This document shows positions 22,792 to 30,475 of a stretch of DNA of 64,000 bases, piece by piece (the first letter of the stretch is position 1; every line of letters starts with the position of its first letter). Below the pieces are notes generated by a model that made no database searches, was not told where the DNA came from, and saw only the letters and a program-made list of their open reading frames with translations. The DNA lies in assembly GCA_948470475.1 (NCBI GenBank), contig OX419337.1, positions 38,965,005-39,029,004 on the forward strand, read 5' to 3'. This DNA comes from Galaxea fascicularis (lineage: Eukaryota > Cnidaria > Anthozoa > Scleractinia > Euphylliidae). The translations under genes and the position numbers were made by a program.

Positions 22792-23421
22792 TTAATACAC
22801 GGTATCGTAGTTTTGGCCTTCCGGGTTCCCCGTCATCGTCATGAGCATGTCCATCAGACGCACGGGCACGTGGTTACTCTGGCGAATGGGGCCCGTCAAA
22901 CGATGCCACGCCAAATCGCGTCGCACCAACCGCTTGAACCAGGCAGCCGCGCGAGCGTCGTTCTTCACGAAATCGTAACGACTAAAATACTGTTGAAACG
23001 TCTGTAACGTGCCTCCCAGACTGCAATGCACCAAAAACAGGAGGGCATAGGCACCGCACGTGTTGCTGTCGATGGCTTGCAAACTGCGCTCGTTGAAACG
23101 AAGGGTGGACCAATGCTTTTCCAACCAGTCTTCCAGGGCAGGCGCCCCGTAACGCCACAACGGTAACCCAAAACTGTCCATCACCAAGCAGGTGTCCTCC
23201 TCTTCGTCGTCGTCGTCAGGGCCCGGCGTCCAAAGGGCCATCCAATGACTGCCGGGACGATCGTGAGGGTCCACGTTGACGATATACCCTTGCGCACGGT
23301 CTCGGATGGGTCGAGGGGGCAGTCGGTCGCTGGGAAAGACCCCGGCAAAATGAGGACCAAGGTGGGGGTCGTCTTCGGCCAAATGCCGCAACTGTTCGTC
23401 CGTGGTGGGCACCAACTCCAT
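22792..23421 (-). CDS. Adenovirus-type maturation cysteine protease (adenain-like)
   Basis: 209 residues. The catalytic layout is clear: His in GSHWMALW (H59), Asp in VMDSFGLP (D82), and Gln and Cys in QAIDSNTCGAYAL (Q115, C122). This matches the His-acid-Gln-Cys arrangement of adenain (family C5), whose length is about the same. Adenain cleaves capsid and core precursors during maturation; the likely substrates here are the neighbouring basic proteins with GG sites. A CATAAAAG box precedes the gene and overlaps the capsid gene stop. Confidence 0.93.
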   Translation of the reverse strand: MELVPTTDEQLRHLAEDDPHLGPHFAGVFPSDRLPPRPIRDRAQGYIVNVDPHDRPGSHWMALWTPGPDDDDEEEDTCLVMDSFGLPLWRYGAPALEDWLEKHWSTLRFNERSLQAIDSNTCGAYALLFLVHCSLGGTLQTFQQYFSRYDFVKNDARAAAWFKRLVRRDLAWHRLTGPIRQSNHVPVRLMDMLMTMTGNPEGQNYDTVY

Positions 23422-23455
23422 GGTGGGACTGACCTAGGCCTGCCTTCTAATGGCT

Positions 23456-23463
23456 CTTTTATG
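23456..23463 (-). promoter_or_regulatory. TATA-like box (CATAAAAG) containing the capsid stop codon
   Basis: About 35 bp upstream of the protease ATG. The TAA at 23459-23461 is the stop of the major capsid gene. Confidence 0.55.
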
Positions 23464-24841
23464 TGCCATAGGCATTGTACAACACGCCTCCGTCATGGGT
23501 GATTTGCATGACGTTCTCAAATTCGCCGTAAATGACCACCGTGGCCACGTGACCCAACCCGGCATTCAAGTGAAATTGCACGCGCACGTTGCCCTCTTTT
23601 TGCGGGTTGAGAATTTTGCCGTCGGCATCCCCACTGGCCACGTTGTCGAAGACGTACAAGGTGCAATTCTTGCCGTACCCCCACTCTTGGGGCCGTACCA
23701 GGTTGGGTCGCCTTTCTTTCCAAGCCGAGGTGGCCTGCACGAAGCGGAAATATCCCACGAGATCTTTGTTGCCATTGCCCGCATTCAATTCGAGGGTCGT
23801 GCCGTAGGGATACTCTTCCCCGTCCACAAACTGTTTGATCCACTGTAACCCAAACTGTTGAAAGGCAAACGGCGAGTACGTGTAGTCGCCGTTGTAACTG
23901 CTCTGGTGCAACACCCCCACGATCATCCGATCGGGCACGCGGTGGAGAAAGATGCGATCTTCGTCAAAATCCGTCTGACCCGCAGGGAGGGCATACGTGC
24001 GAATCTCCGAACGCACCAAGGGGTACTTGGCATAATACCCCTCGTTTCTTTGTAATTGCAAGGTATTGGCAAGGGGGTCGGACAATTGCACTTGACACAC
24101 GTGAAACTTGATTTTGATGTCGGCGTCCGTCAAACGGCCTTGCTCTGCCACCCCGTTGAAGAAGAAGGCCGGTTCGTGAAAGAAGAAACGCACCACCACT
24201 TCTACAAAGGGTACCAAGGGTTTGCCCATGTAAAAAGCTTCCGAGTGCGGCTTGAAGTACAGCGTGCGTCGTTTGCCAGCCGTGTAGTGCCCTTGTTCTC
24301 TCTTCATGGCCTTCACGGCAGCTTTTTGGGTGGCACTGAGAGCCGTGTAGTCGGCATGAGGGGTCGTGTCATCCAAGTTGTTGGCCGTCAAAGGGGTGGC
24401 CACATCCAATCCATCTTGTTGGAACCCCTGCAAGGGCAAGAGGGTCTCTCCATCCAGGCGATCGTTGTTGATGAGGGTCTCAAAGTAAGCTTTGTACGGG
24501 TAGGTGTCCGTCTGGGAACTGATCAACGTGCCATTGAAGGTGACGCTGCATTGTTTGATCATGGTGTGGCACAAATTCTGGGCGGGGAACAGATTGTCCG
24601 CGGCTGCGACGTTGTTGCCATTGTGTTGTTTCATTTGAAATTCCATTTCGAAGAAACTCCGATTCAAGTCCACGTACTCGTTGACGCCCGACATGACAAA
24701 TTGCATGGGTTGAATGCCCCCACTGTCCGCTTTCACCAACACCATGCGATACTTTTCGTAGGAAGTATCCGTCGGGGGGACGTCGAAGATTTGCATGGTG
24801 GGATGCCAGGTAGTGGCGGTAGGTGTCCTTCCCTCACTCAT
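23459..24841 (-). CDS. Major capsid protein (hexon-like, double jelly roll)
   Basis: 460 residues from ATG 24841; the frame extends nine bases further but through a GTG. The N-terminal part carries VNEYVDLNRSFFEMEFQMK, then LCHTMIKQCSVTFNGTLIS and TYPYKAYFETLIN. These are the characteristic strands of Polinton/adintovirus major capsid proteins, and further jelly-roll strands follow (FVEVVVRFFFHEPAFF, DADIKIKFHVCQVQL, VRVQFHLNAGLG). Trimers of this protein build the icosahedral shell. A TATAAAAG box lies about 50 bp upstream. The gene is intact and of normal family length. Confidence 0.9.
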   Translation of the reverse strand: MSEGRTPTATTWHPTMQIFDVPPTDTSYEKYRMVLVKADSGGIQPMQFVMSGVNEYVDLNRSFFEMEFQMKQHNGNNVAAADNLFPAQNLCHTMIKQCSVTFNGTLISSQTDTYPYKAYFETLINNDRLDGETLLPLQGFQQDGLDVATPLTANNLDDTTPHADYTALSATQKAAVKAMKREQGHYTAGKRRTLYFKPHSEAFYMGKPLVPFVEVVVRFFFHEPAFFFNGVAEQGRLTDADIKIKFHVCQVQLSDPLANTLQLQRNEGYYAKYPLVRSEIRTYALPAGQTDFDEDRIFLHRVPDRMIVGVLHQSSYNGDYTYSPFAFQQFGLQWIKQFVDGEEYPYGTTLELNAGNGNKDLVGYFRFVQATSAWKERRPNLVRPQEWGYGKNCTLYVFDNVASGDADGKILNPQKEGNVRVQFHLNAGLGHVATVVIYGEFENVMQITHDGGVLYNAYGT

Positions 24842-24846
24842 CGTGC

Positions 24847-25038
24847 TCACCGGCGTCCTCGTCGCCTTTGCCGTGTTCGCTTGTGCATCTCTTTTATATA
24901 CGCGCGTGTCCAGGAAGGCACCATGTCAGGAGCCCCCGGCCAAATCCGTCCCCCGACTTGAGGCGCCACGCCTTTCAGACCGTGCCGTTGAAGCCCCCTC
25001 GAGGGCATGGGTGTCATGACGATGCGCCGCTTCACCAT
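24847..25038 (-). CDS. Possible small protein (63 residues) between capsid and core genes
   Basis: The frame begins two bases after the stop of the 72-residue gene and ends just before the capsid start. It contains GVAPQVGGRIWPG, which could be a maturation-protease site, and ends in RQRRRGRR. It has no TATA box of its own, and its 3' end contains the capsid gene TATA box. It may be translated from the upstream mRNA or be an unused frame. Confidence 0.3.
   Translation of the reverse strand: MVKRRIVMTPMPSRGLQRHGLKGVAPQVGGRIWPGAPDMVPSWTRAYIKEMHKRTRQRRRGRR
24891..24898 (-). promoter_or_regulatory. TATA box (TATAAAAG) of the capsid gene
   Basis: Exact match on the minus strand, about 50 bp before the ATG at 24841. 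Confidence 0.6.
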
Positions 25039-25040
25039 CT

Positions 25041-25259
25041 TCAGGGTCCCAAGATATCGTGCACACTGTGTTTGACGCGTTTACTCACTCTGTCGAGGAC
25101 TTCGTCAGCTTTGCGTTTCAAGGCCCTCTTCACGTGCTTTTGTACCTTTCTGGCGACGACTTGACCCCCCCTTTCGAGCACGGGTCCGACAAACCGACTG
25201 AAAAGCCCCGACCCGTCTTGCGACGTGGGGGTGTACCGTGTCAGACTGCCTCCTCGCAT
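25041..25259 (-). CDS. Small basic virion-type protein (72 residues)
   Basis: It starts at ATG 25259, 34 bp after a TATAAAAG box (25293-25300). MRGG at the N-terminus may be a protease site. GSGLFSRFVGPVL is a Gly/hydrophobic stretch, followed by a highly basic amphipathic helix (KVQKHVKRALKRKADEV). The layout suits a membrane-active or DNA-binding core peptide like those beside Polinton capsid genes. No exact family is assigned. A second TATAAAG sequence lies about 50 bp further upstream. Confidence 0.55.
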   Translation of the reverse strand: MRGGSLTRYTPTSQDGSGLFSRFVGPVLERGGQVVARKVQKHVKRALKRKADEVLDRVSKRVKHSVHDILGP

Positions 25260-25292
25260 GACTCACAACTGCTTTGGGTGTTGGGGAGTGTC

Positions 25293-25300
25293 CTTTTATA
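25293..25300 (-). promoter_or_regulatory. TATA box (TATAAAAG) of the 72-residue gene
   Basis: 34 bp before the ATG at 25259. Confidence 0.6.
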
Positions 25301-25348
25301 CACGTCGACTGGATTGTCTGCACTGACCACGACAGGGTTGTCTTGTCT

Positions 25349-26386
25349 TTATACACGCTGGCGAAAATGCAAAGTCAAGTTGGAGGGTCCCTCCCCCAGA
25401 TGCGCCAAGGCACCGGCCATCTCGGCGATTTGCACTTCCATCACCTCGAACGAGGGTTGACGCACCGGCAGGTATTGCACGTGGGTGGGTTCGAAGTAGG
25501 CGTACCCATTTCGGTCCGTGGTGGAAAGGTGGACTTCTCTTAGGAGATCCGTGATGCGTTCGCCCACGATGGTGCTCTGACCCGCATTGCAGTAGACACG
25601 CAGACTGCGCGAGGGGGTGAAGAAGGTCTTTTCAAACCAACCCCAATTCAAGTTGGTAAACTCCCAGGTCTGTTGTTGCGTGAAAAGGACCCACTCTCCC
25701 TGGATGGTGGCCGCATCGATGGGCTGAGTGTTGATCTTCTCGCTGGCGGGAGGGGACTTGTAATGAATCTGACGGATCTGGGGTCCGGGAAAACTGTGGC
25801 TTGGGCCAATGCCTCCTAACAACACCATCAAGTCGTACGCAAAGCCCACTGTGATGTTCTCGGAAGCGCGCTCGCATCCGCTGCCGTCGATTTGCAAGGT
25901 GGTGGGACCCGTCCAACGCAGGGTTTGAAAGTACTCCGCATTGCTTTCCGGGTGCTTCCATTCTTCGAGGTCCGTGCTGTCTTTTTCCGTGTACTTGAAA
26001 TAGTAGGCGATTCCCTTTTGCAACTCGAACACGAGGGACCGCATGAAAGAGACCCCGTCGTGCACCGACTCGTCCTGCAACAGGTCGTCCACGGTGACCA
26101 CGGCCCTCACGTTGTTGTTGGCCACACTGCGTGTCCCGCGCGCATCCACCTTGGTCGTGTACCCCCGTTGATAGGCAAGTTGGGTGCCCGTAGGAAACTT
26201 TTGCAACAGGGCGGACCGAAATTCGTTCCGAAGGGGTAGCGACAGGCTCGCCAACCCCACTTGCCAGTCTTTGCCTCCGAACTTCAAGGGGGTGGGCAAT
26301 TGCACCTTGTAACTGTTGTTGCGATTGGCCCTCGCGAATTGAGCTCCTCCGCCATCGCTGGGCAACGTCACGTAGAGCTCTTCCAT
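25349..26386 (-). CDS. Virion-type protein, paralogue A (345 residues)
   Basis: The start is set at ATG 26386; the nine further codons in frame begin with TTG and lie within the integrase gene. The N-terminus MEELYVTLPSDG followed by SYKVQLPTPLKF and WQVGLASLSLP is a pattern found in Polinton genes next to the capsid gene, often annotated only as uncharacterised. The same layout recurs in the 27823-28860 gene, including a C-terminal VHLSTTDRNGYAYFEP region and LTLHFRQR, so the two are paralogues. A penton, fibre or attachment role is possible. The gene overlaps the integrase 3' end by 19 nt and has no TATA box in view. Confidence 0.65.
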   Translation of the reverse strand: MEELYVTLPSDGGGAQFARANRNNSYKVQLPTPLKFGGKDWQVGLASLSLPLRNEFRSALLQKFPTGTQLAYQRGYTTKVDARGTRSVANNNVRAVVTVDDLLQDESVHDGVSFMRSLVFELQKGIAYYFKYTEKDSTDLEEWKHPESNAEYFQTLRWTGPTTLQIDGSGCERASENITVGFAYDLMVLLGGIGPSHSFPGPQIRQIHYKSPPASEKINTQPIDAATIQGEWVLFTQQQTWEFTNLNWGWFEKTFFTPSRSLRVYCNAGQSTIVGERITDLLREVHLSTTDRNGYAYFEPTHVQYLPVRQPSFEVMEVQIAEMAGALAHLGEGPSNLTLHFRQRV

Positions 26387-27438
26387 GCCTTGAGGTCCGA
26401 AGTGGGGATCCAACTATCGTATTTGGCCGGCCACCCTTTCCATCTCACCAACGCTCGCTTGCCACGCCGTTTAAGTACTTTTTCGATGCGCCACAAGGTG
26501 TCGTCGTCCACGGTGACTTTTTGTAGATCCTCTTCGTAAAACGTCCCCTCCACGGGTGTGCCATCCATTTCTTCGATTTTGTAGGTGATGGGAACCCCCG
26601 ACACCACGCGTTGCACGACAAACACTTCCTCCGTCCATTGGGGCAAATACCCTTTCTTGAAGAGTCTCGTGCGCTTGCTCAAGCGCACGCGATCCCCTCT
26701 GGCCAATCGAGGTCGCCTCCGATCAGGTTTCAACCGTAAACCGTACAATCGCTGCCACACAAACTCTTCGTTCTCCGGCGTCACTTGTCGCGGTGCCAAA
26801 CCAATGCTACGGTGCTTGGAGGCATTATACCCAGCCACCAAGTCGGGGAGGATGTCGATGTACTTCAAGGTGTTGGCGGCAGTGAAATAGCGGTACATGC
26901 GGCCCTTGAGCGTGCGATTGAACCGTTCCACCACGGCGGCTTTGGCATCCCCTTTCGTGGAAAAATGATGAATGCCTTCTCGCTTCAACCAGGCCTGCAC
27001 GGTAGCGTTGTAAAATTCTTTGCCTTTGTCCGTCTGCAAGGTTTGTGGGTGGCGTCCCCCGTCCTTGAGAATGCTTCGAAAGGCGCGCACGACCTCGGCG
27101 CCCGTCTTCTTTTTTAACGGACGCACCCAGGCGTATTTCGACAAGACGTCCACCACGGTCAGGAGGTAACGTATGCCGCGGTTGTGGCGGGCCACGCGCT
27201 GCATTTCCACCAGATCGGCCACCCATTGCTGGTCGCGCTGAAACACCAAGACGGGCAGCGTCGAAAACCGCCGACGCGGGGGTTTGTGCAACGTGTAGGC
27301 CAAATTCTTTTGCAACAAAGTGCGTGCCTTCTTCAGGGACCACCCGTGAGCGCGTGCAAACCGGGCCACCCCGCCCAAGGAACCGGGTGCTGCAGGGTCC
27401 TCGTAGGATGCTGCCGTTGTGGGCTTCTTTTTCTTCAT
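26368..27438 (-). CDS. Polinton integrase with C-terminal chromodomain
   Basis: 356 residues from ATG 27438. This start is preferred because it overlaps the preceding stop as ATGA and lies about 82 bp after a CATAAAAC box; an alternative ATG at 27510 adds 24 residues but leaves only about 10 bp to the box. After a Zn-finger-like N-terminal region (YTLHKPPRRRF) comes the RNase-H-like core with D75 (VADLVEM), D137 (QTDKGKEF) and E171 (AVVERFNRTLKGR). Residues 310-352 form a chromodomain (RALVRWKGWPAKYDSWIP). Such integrases insert Polinton DNA with 6-bp duplications, and the chromodomain can steer target choice by histone marks. Confidence 0.93.
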   Translation of the reverse strand: MKKKKPTTAASYEDPAAPGSLGGVARFARAHGWSLKKARTLLQKNLAYTLHKPPRRRFSTLPVLVFQRDQQWVADLVEMQRVARHNRGIRYLLTVVDVLSKYAWVRPLKKKTGAEVVRAFRSILKDGGRHPQTLQTDKGKEFYNATVQAWLKREGIHHFSTKGDAKAAVVERFNRTLKGRMYRYFTAANTLKYIDILPDLVAGYNASKHRSIGLAPRQVTPENEEFVWQRLYGLRLKPDRRRPRLARGDRVRLSKRTRLFKKGYLPQWTEEVFVVQRVVSGVPITYKIEEMDGTPVEGTFYEEDLQKVTVDDDTLWRIEKVLKRRGKRALVRWKGWPAKYDSWIPTSDLKAWKSST

Positions 27439-27779
27439 GGTCGTCGAAGTCTGTCCGTCACCCACAGGCAAACTCGACGCCACGCCAACTCTCGAATGGT
27501 GGGCAGGCATAACCCGTACGTTTTATGTATCTTGCGGTACCATTGCCAACTTTCTGGCCAAGGGTACCTCTCGTCCAACCACACCACAAAGGCCACGAAC
27601 GTCCCCCAGTGCAACTCGTCGAGAAGGTATTCGAAGACGTCGAGGGGCGTACCCTCGGCGGCCGCGTCCATGGCGAACACATCCTGACTGGGTACCCCTA
27701 TGACGGCCACGAGCGATCGACATACCGTGCGCAACATGACCCAACGGCATCGACTCCACACGTCTGCGCACGTCGTCAT
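27435..27779 (-). CDS. 114-residue protein with a BH1-like motif
   Basis: The start is at ATG 27779, about 45 bp after a CATAAAAC box; the longer frame to 27908 would start before that box. The segment LLDELHWGTFVAFVVWLDER resembles the BH1 region of Bcl-2 proteins (NWGRxVAFxxF) and is followed by Trp-rich helical sequence. A viral Bcl-2-like apoptosis regulator of about this length would fit, and I recall such genes being reported from related elements. The remaining BH motifs are not obvious, so this is a hypothesis. The stop overlaps the integrase ATG. Confidence 0.45.
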   Translation of the reverse strand: MTTCADVWSRCRWVMLRTVCRSLVAVIGVPSQDVFAMDAAAEGTPLDVFEYLLDELHWGTFVAFVVWLDERYPWPESWQWYRKIHKTYGLCLPTIRELAWRRVCLWVTDRLRRP

Positions 27780-27818
27780 GGTGTTCGCACACTGACGAGT
27801 CAAGGTGGCGGACGGCCC

Positions 27819-27827
27819 GGTTTTATG
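27819..27827 (-). promoter_or_regulatory. TATA-like box (CATAAAACC) containing the stop of paralogue B
   Basis: About 45 bp upstream of the ATG at 27779. The TAA at 27823-27825 ends the neighbouring gene. Confidence 0.5.
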
Positions 27828-28860
27828 ACTTCCTGCGTCTGAAATGCAAGGTGACCGTCGTGTGCGTGCGACCCACTTGTGCCGTGGGCAACGCATGCCC
27901 CAACCCATCCCTCAAACTCACGCTGGCCACCTCCAGTCCGTAATACCGCACGGACCGAAATCGTTCTGGCGAGGGTTCGTAATACACACCCCCCTCCCCT
28001 CGCTGCAAGTGCGGCACCTCTTGCAAGAGATCGGTCGTCCGATCCCCCACCATGACGGCGCGTCCCACGTTGGAATAGATGTGCAGACCCTGCGTGTGGT
28101 GCGTCTTGCCCACCACGCTGTCGAAAGCGTCATTCAGACGCACGAAGCGCCATTTCACTTTAGACGAAAACATGACCGTGTCACGCGTGGAATCGTATTT
28201 CAACAGCACGTCACCGTGAGCAATGATGGAGTCCACCGTGTGACCCCACCTTGGGGCCGGGCCCGTGACCACTTGACGCAATTCGGGAATGGCATTGTGG
28301 CCTAGAAGAAATGACAAATTTTGCGATGGGTCGGGCATCAACCAACCCATCTTGAAACACAAACTCTTGTTCAATTCAAAGGTCGTTTCATCGAGTCCAT
28401 CGACAATCATCTCCGTGGCGCCATTGGAGGTGTCCCAACTCACGCGGGGGCGGATCTGCAGGGTTCCGTCTTCGTAGTCGAACAGATTGACTTTCAACGA
28501 CCATTGTTCGATCAAGGCTTTCATGAACGCTTCGCCCGATGGCAAGGGATGTCGAGCATTCGAGGCCACCATGTCACTGACAAGGACTTGGTTCTTGATC
28601 GTCCAGGGAAAGTCCGAATCCCCCTCTTTCAGTAATCGGGTGGTCGTGACCAACAAGGCCTTGGTAGGTTGATCGTGCAAGAGGGTGACGTCCATCCCAC
28701 GATCGCGCATGACCAGACTGCTCAAGGCCACTTCCCACCCAGGCTCTCCAAACGTCAGGGGAGTGGCTAATCGCACTTGAAAGGACGCCGCCGTGTTGTG
28801 GGGAAATTCGGGCGTCGTGTCGCTCGACAGGGTCACGTACATGTCCCTGAGCCCCCTCAT
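27823..28860 (-). CDS. Virion-type protein, paralogue B (345 residues)
   Basis: The start is at ATG 28860, about 32 bp after CATAAAAAG; the frame extends upstream only through a GTG. MYVTLSSDT, SFQVRLATPLTF and WEVALSSLVM parallel the N-terminus of paralogue A. VYYEPSPERF and VTLHFRRRK parallel its C-terminus. Overall identity is low, so the duplication is old. A capsid-vertex or receptor-binding role is plausible but not shown. Confidence 0.65.
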   Translation of the reverse strand: MRGLRDMYVTLSSDTTPEFPHNTAASFQVRLATPLTFGEPGWEVALSSLVMRDRGMDVTLLHDQPTKALLVTTTRLLKEGDSDFPWTIKNQVLVSDMVASNARHPLPSGEAFMKALIEQWSLKVNLFDYEDGTLQIRPRVSWDTSNGATEMIVDGLDETTFELNKSLCFKMGWLMPDPSQNLSFLLGHNAIPELRQVVTGPAPRWGHTVDSIIAHGDVLLKYDSTRDTVMFSSKVKWRFVRLNDAFDSVVGKTHHTQGLHIYSNVGRAVMVGDRTTDLLQEVPHLQRGEGGVYYEPSPERFRSVRYYGLEVASVSLRDGLGHALPTAQVGRTHTTVTLHFRRRKS

Positions 28861-28891
28861 CTCGACTGACCCCCGTGCCACGGCGTCCCGT

Positions 28892-28900
28892 CTTTTTATG
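28892..28900 (-). promoter_or_regulatory. TATA-like box (CATAAAAAG) of paralogue B
   Basis: About 32 bp upstream of the ATG at 28860. Confidence 0.5.
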
Positions 28901-28980
28901 CTATTTGTCTAGGGTCGTGGGTGAGGCATACATGCATACACTACACCAACCACACACCTCGAAATGAGGTCCTTCATGGT

Positions 28981-29694
28981 TTAATCTTTAAAAATGGACC
29001 GCACGCGATTACAAAGCCAACTACAATTACAGGGTTTCCAGCACAACACTTCTTCGGGGGTCCCACGTTGGTACACCCGGTTTTTCTCGTCCTCACAGTA
29101 CTCACACAACACCAGGTCTAACAGGTCGTCACACCGTGCACGCCACAGATCGCGTTCTTGCAAGGCCTTTTCGTAAAGGGGCTCGACGACCAAGGCGGGG
29201 GCGGCCACACCCTCCCCCACCTCTGCTTTGGGTTCGGGTTTCGGGGTGTAGTCTTCGCCCATTGTTCCCCTGACCCATCGCGTCACGTACTTCACAATGG
29301 ATTTTTCCAAATGGTACTGGGTGCGGCCGATAGATTGCACGTTTTCCCACAATCCCTCTTTTTCTCGCAACTCTTTAATCGCTTGGCACTCGTCCATCTC
29401 TCTGACCTTGTCCTTCAACGTGTGCAGCAGATGAAACGACATGGGCTCGAACTGGGGAGGAGCCTCCTTTCGCGCTAGGGGTGCCAGGGCCGCCGGGTCT
29501 ACCTTGGCCCACGCCTTCACGCCGTTCACAATCTCTTTCTCCAAGTCGTACCGAGCCTTATCGAAAGCATGCGCGACCTCCCATCGTCCTTTCCTTGCCC
29601 ACCCTTCGTACGTTTCGTCTACACGAAGCATGTCCAAGACTTTGTCGTGCAACCCCCATTGCAGTGGGTCTGGCATCTCGGGTTGTCCGACCAT
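28981..29694 (-). CDS. 237-residue protein with internal duplication and Cys-rich RING-like end
   Basis: The start is ATG 29694; the open frame continues upstream only from a TTG. Two helical repeats of about 50 residues share the pattern L-x-DKV-x-x-M ... G-x-WE ... Y-x-LEK-x-IV-x-x-V-x-x-W (around residues 15-65 and 95-145). The C-terminus is C-x2-C-x15-C-x3-C-x-C-x3-C (LCEYC ... CWKPCNCSWLC), which could bind zinc as a short RING-like domain. No family is assigned. A ubiquitin-ligase-type or host-interaction role is a guess. A TATA box (CTTATAAAG, 29741-29748) lies 47 bp upstream. Confidence 0.55.
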   Translation of the reverse strand: MVGQPEMPDPLQWGLHDKVLDMLRVDETYEGWARKGRWEVAHAFDKARYDLEKEIVNGVKAWAKVDPAALAPLARKEAPPQFEPMSFHLLHTLKDKVREMDECQAIKELREKEGLWENVQSIGRTQYHLEKSIVKYVTRWVRGTMGEDYTPKPEPKAEVGEGVAAPALVVEPLYEKALQERDLWRARCDDLLDLVLCEYCEDEKNRVYQRGTPEEVLCWKPCNCSWLCNRVRSIFKD

Positions 29695-29740
29695 GGCGAA
29701 GAACAAAACAAAAATGATCAACAATGGCAAACAACGCGCT

Positions 29741-29748
29741 CTTTATAA
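29741..29748. promoter_or_regulatory. TATA sequence between divergent genes
   Basis: CTTTATAAGG reads as TATA on both strands, between the leftward 237-residue gene and the rightward terminal-repeat genes. It may serve both. Confidence 0.4.
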
Positions 29749-29834
29749 GGTCCGTGGTGCCTGCAATGCGCGCAAAGCCACTCAATCGCAGCTAGGCCCG
29801 TGACCCAGGCGGTACGAGGGCTCTTTTCCTGGCC

Positions 29835-29981
29835 ATGGATAAAAGGCGACGGGCCATGGAGGAAACGTCGAAAACACCCTTGGCAGTGAGACGGTTGAGA
29901 ACCCAACCAGGGTGGGAAGATTGGGAGCAAGGAAAGCGCACGCGACGCCGACTCGATCAAGAGGACTACGATGAAGAGTAA
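29835..29981 (+). pseudogene. Truncated C-terminal piece of the 301-residue protein
   Basis: The repeat boundary cuts the gene so that only the last 48 codons are present, beginning by chance with an in-frame ATG (MDKRRRAMEE). It overlaps the PLA2-like start by 11 nt just as the full copy does. It may simply be leader sequence for the right PLA2-like gene. Confidence 0.6.
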
Positions 29982-30324
29982 GCGACGATGCCGGAGGCCC
30001 CCTCCTTCTCAGGGCGGCCGCGGGGTGGACGTGCAAAAATGGCTGGGCAAAACGGGCCTGGAATTTCATTGGCCGGGCTATCAGTACATGGGCCCCGGCA
30101 CGCATTTGAAGAAACGTTTGAAACGCGGGGACCCGGGCATCAACCGGTTGGACAAGATTGCCAAACAACACGACATCGACTACGACAAGGCCAAGACTTT
30201 GAGGGACAAGCACGCCGCCGATCGTCGCATGATCAAGGCCATCGAGGGATTGCCGGGCAAGCGGACCCTCACGGAAAGGATCGTCAAGAAAATCATGCAA
30301 ACCAAAGTCAAGTTGCACGTTTAA
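29971..30324 (+). CDS. Phospholipase A2-like protein, right-arm copy
   Basis: Identical 117 codons to 19212-19565, with YMGPGT and HDIDYD. It reads outward toward the right end. Upstream context differs from the left copy because the 301-residue gene is truncated here, so the two copies may be expressed differently. Confidence 0.8.
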   Translation: MKSKRRCRRPPPSQGGRGVDVQKWLGKTGLEFHWPGYQYMGPGTHLKKRLKRGDPGINRLDKIAKQHDIDYDKAKTLRDKHAADRRMIKAIEGLPGKRTLTERIVKKIMQTKVKLHV

Positions 30325-30329
30325 AAAAA

Positions 30330-30360
30330 AACCTGGTTTTCTTTTTTTCAAAACCAGGTT
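30330..30360 (+). terminator. Hairpin after the PLA2-like gene (right copy)
   Basis: Mirror copy of 19176-19206: an 11-bp perfect stem with a T-rich loop just after the stop codon. Confidence 0.45.
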
Positions 30361-30475
30361 AAACACTAGTTGACCATCAGTGGTTCTTTTTTGAAAAAAG
30401 CAATTGACAATAAAAGGTTCTTTAAAAAAACGATTTGCAATGCGTGTGATTCACATATAGGTCGGGATACCACTG

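Noticed and set aside
24056..24961. 301-codon plus-strand frame over the capsid gene
   Set aside because: Antisense shadow of the major capsid gene, which has clear family motifs.
26368..27438. Integrase of an LTR retrotransposon or Ginger element
   Set aside because: Neighbouring ATPase, protease and capsid genes, long inverted repeats and 6-bp duplications identify a Polinton.
27435..27908. Longer start for the BH1-like protein (157 codons)
   Set aside because: It would begin upstream of the TATA-like box and overlap the paralogue B gene; the internal ATG at 27779 fits the promoter spacing.
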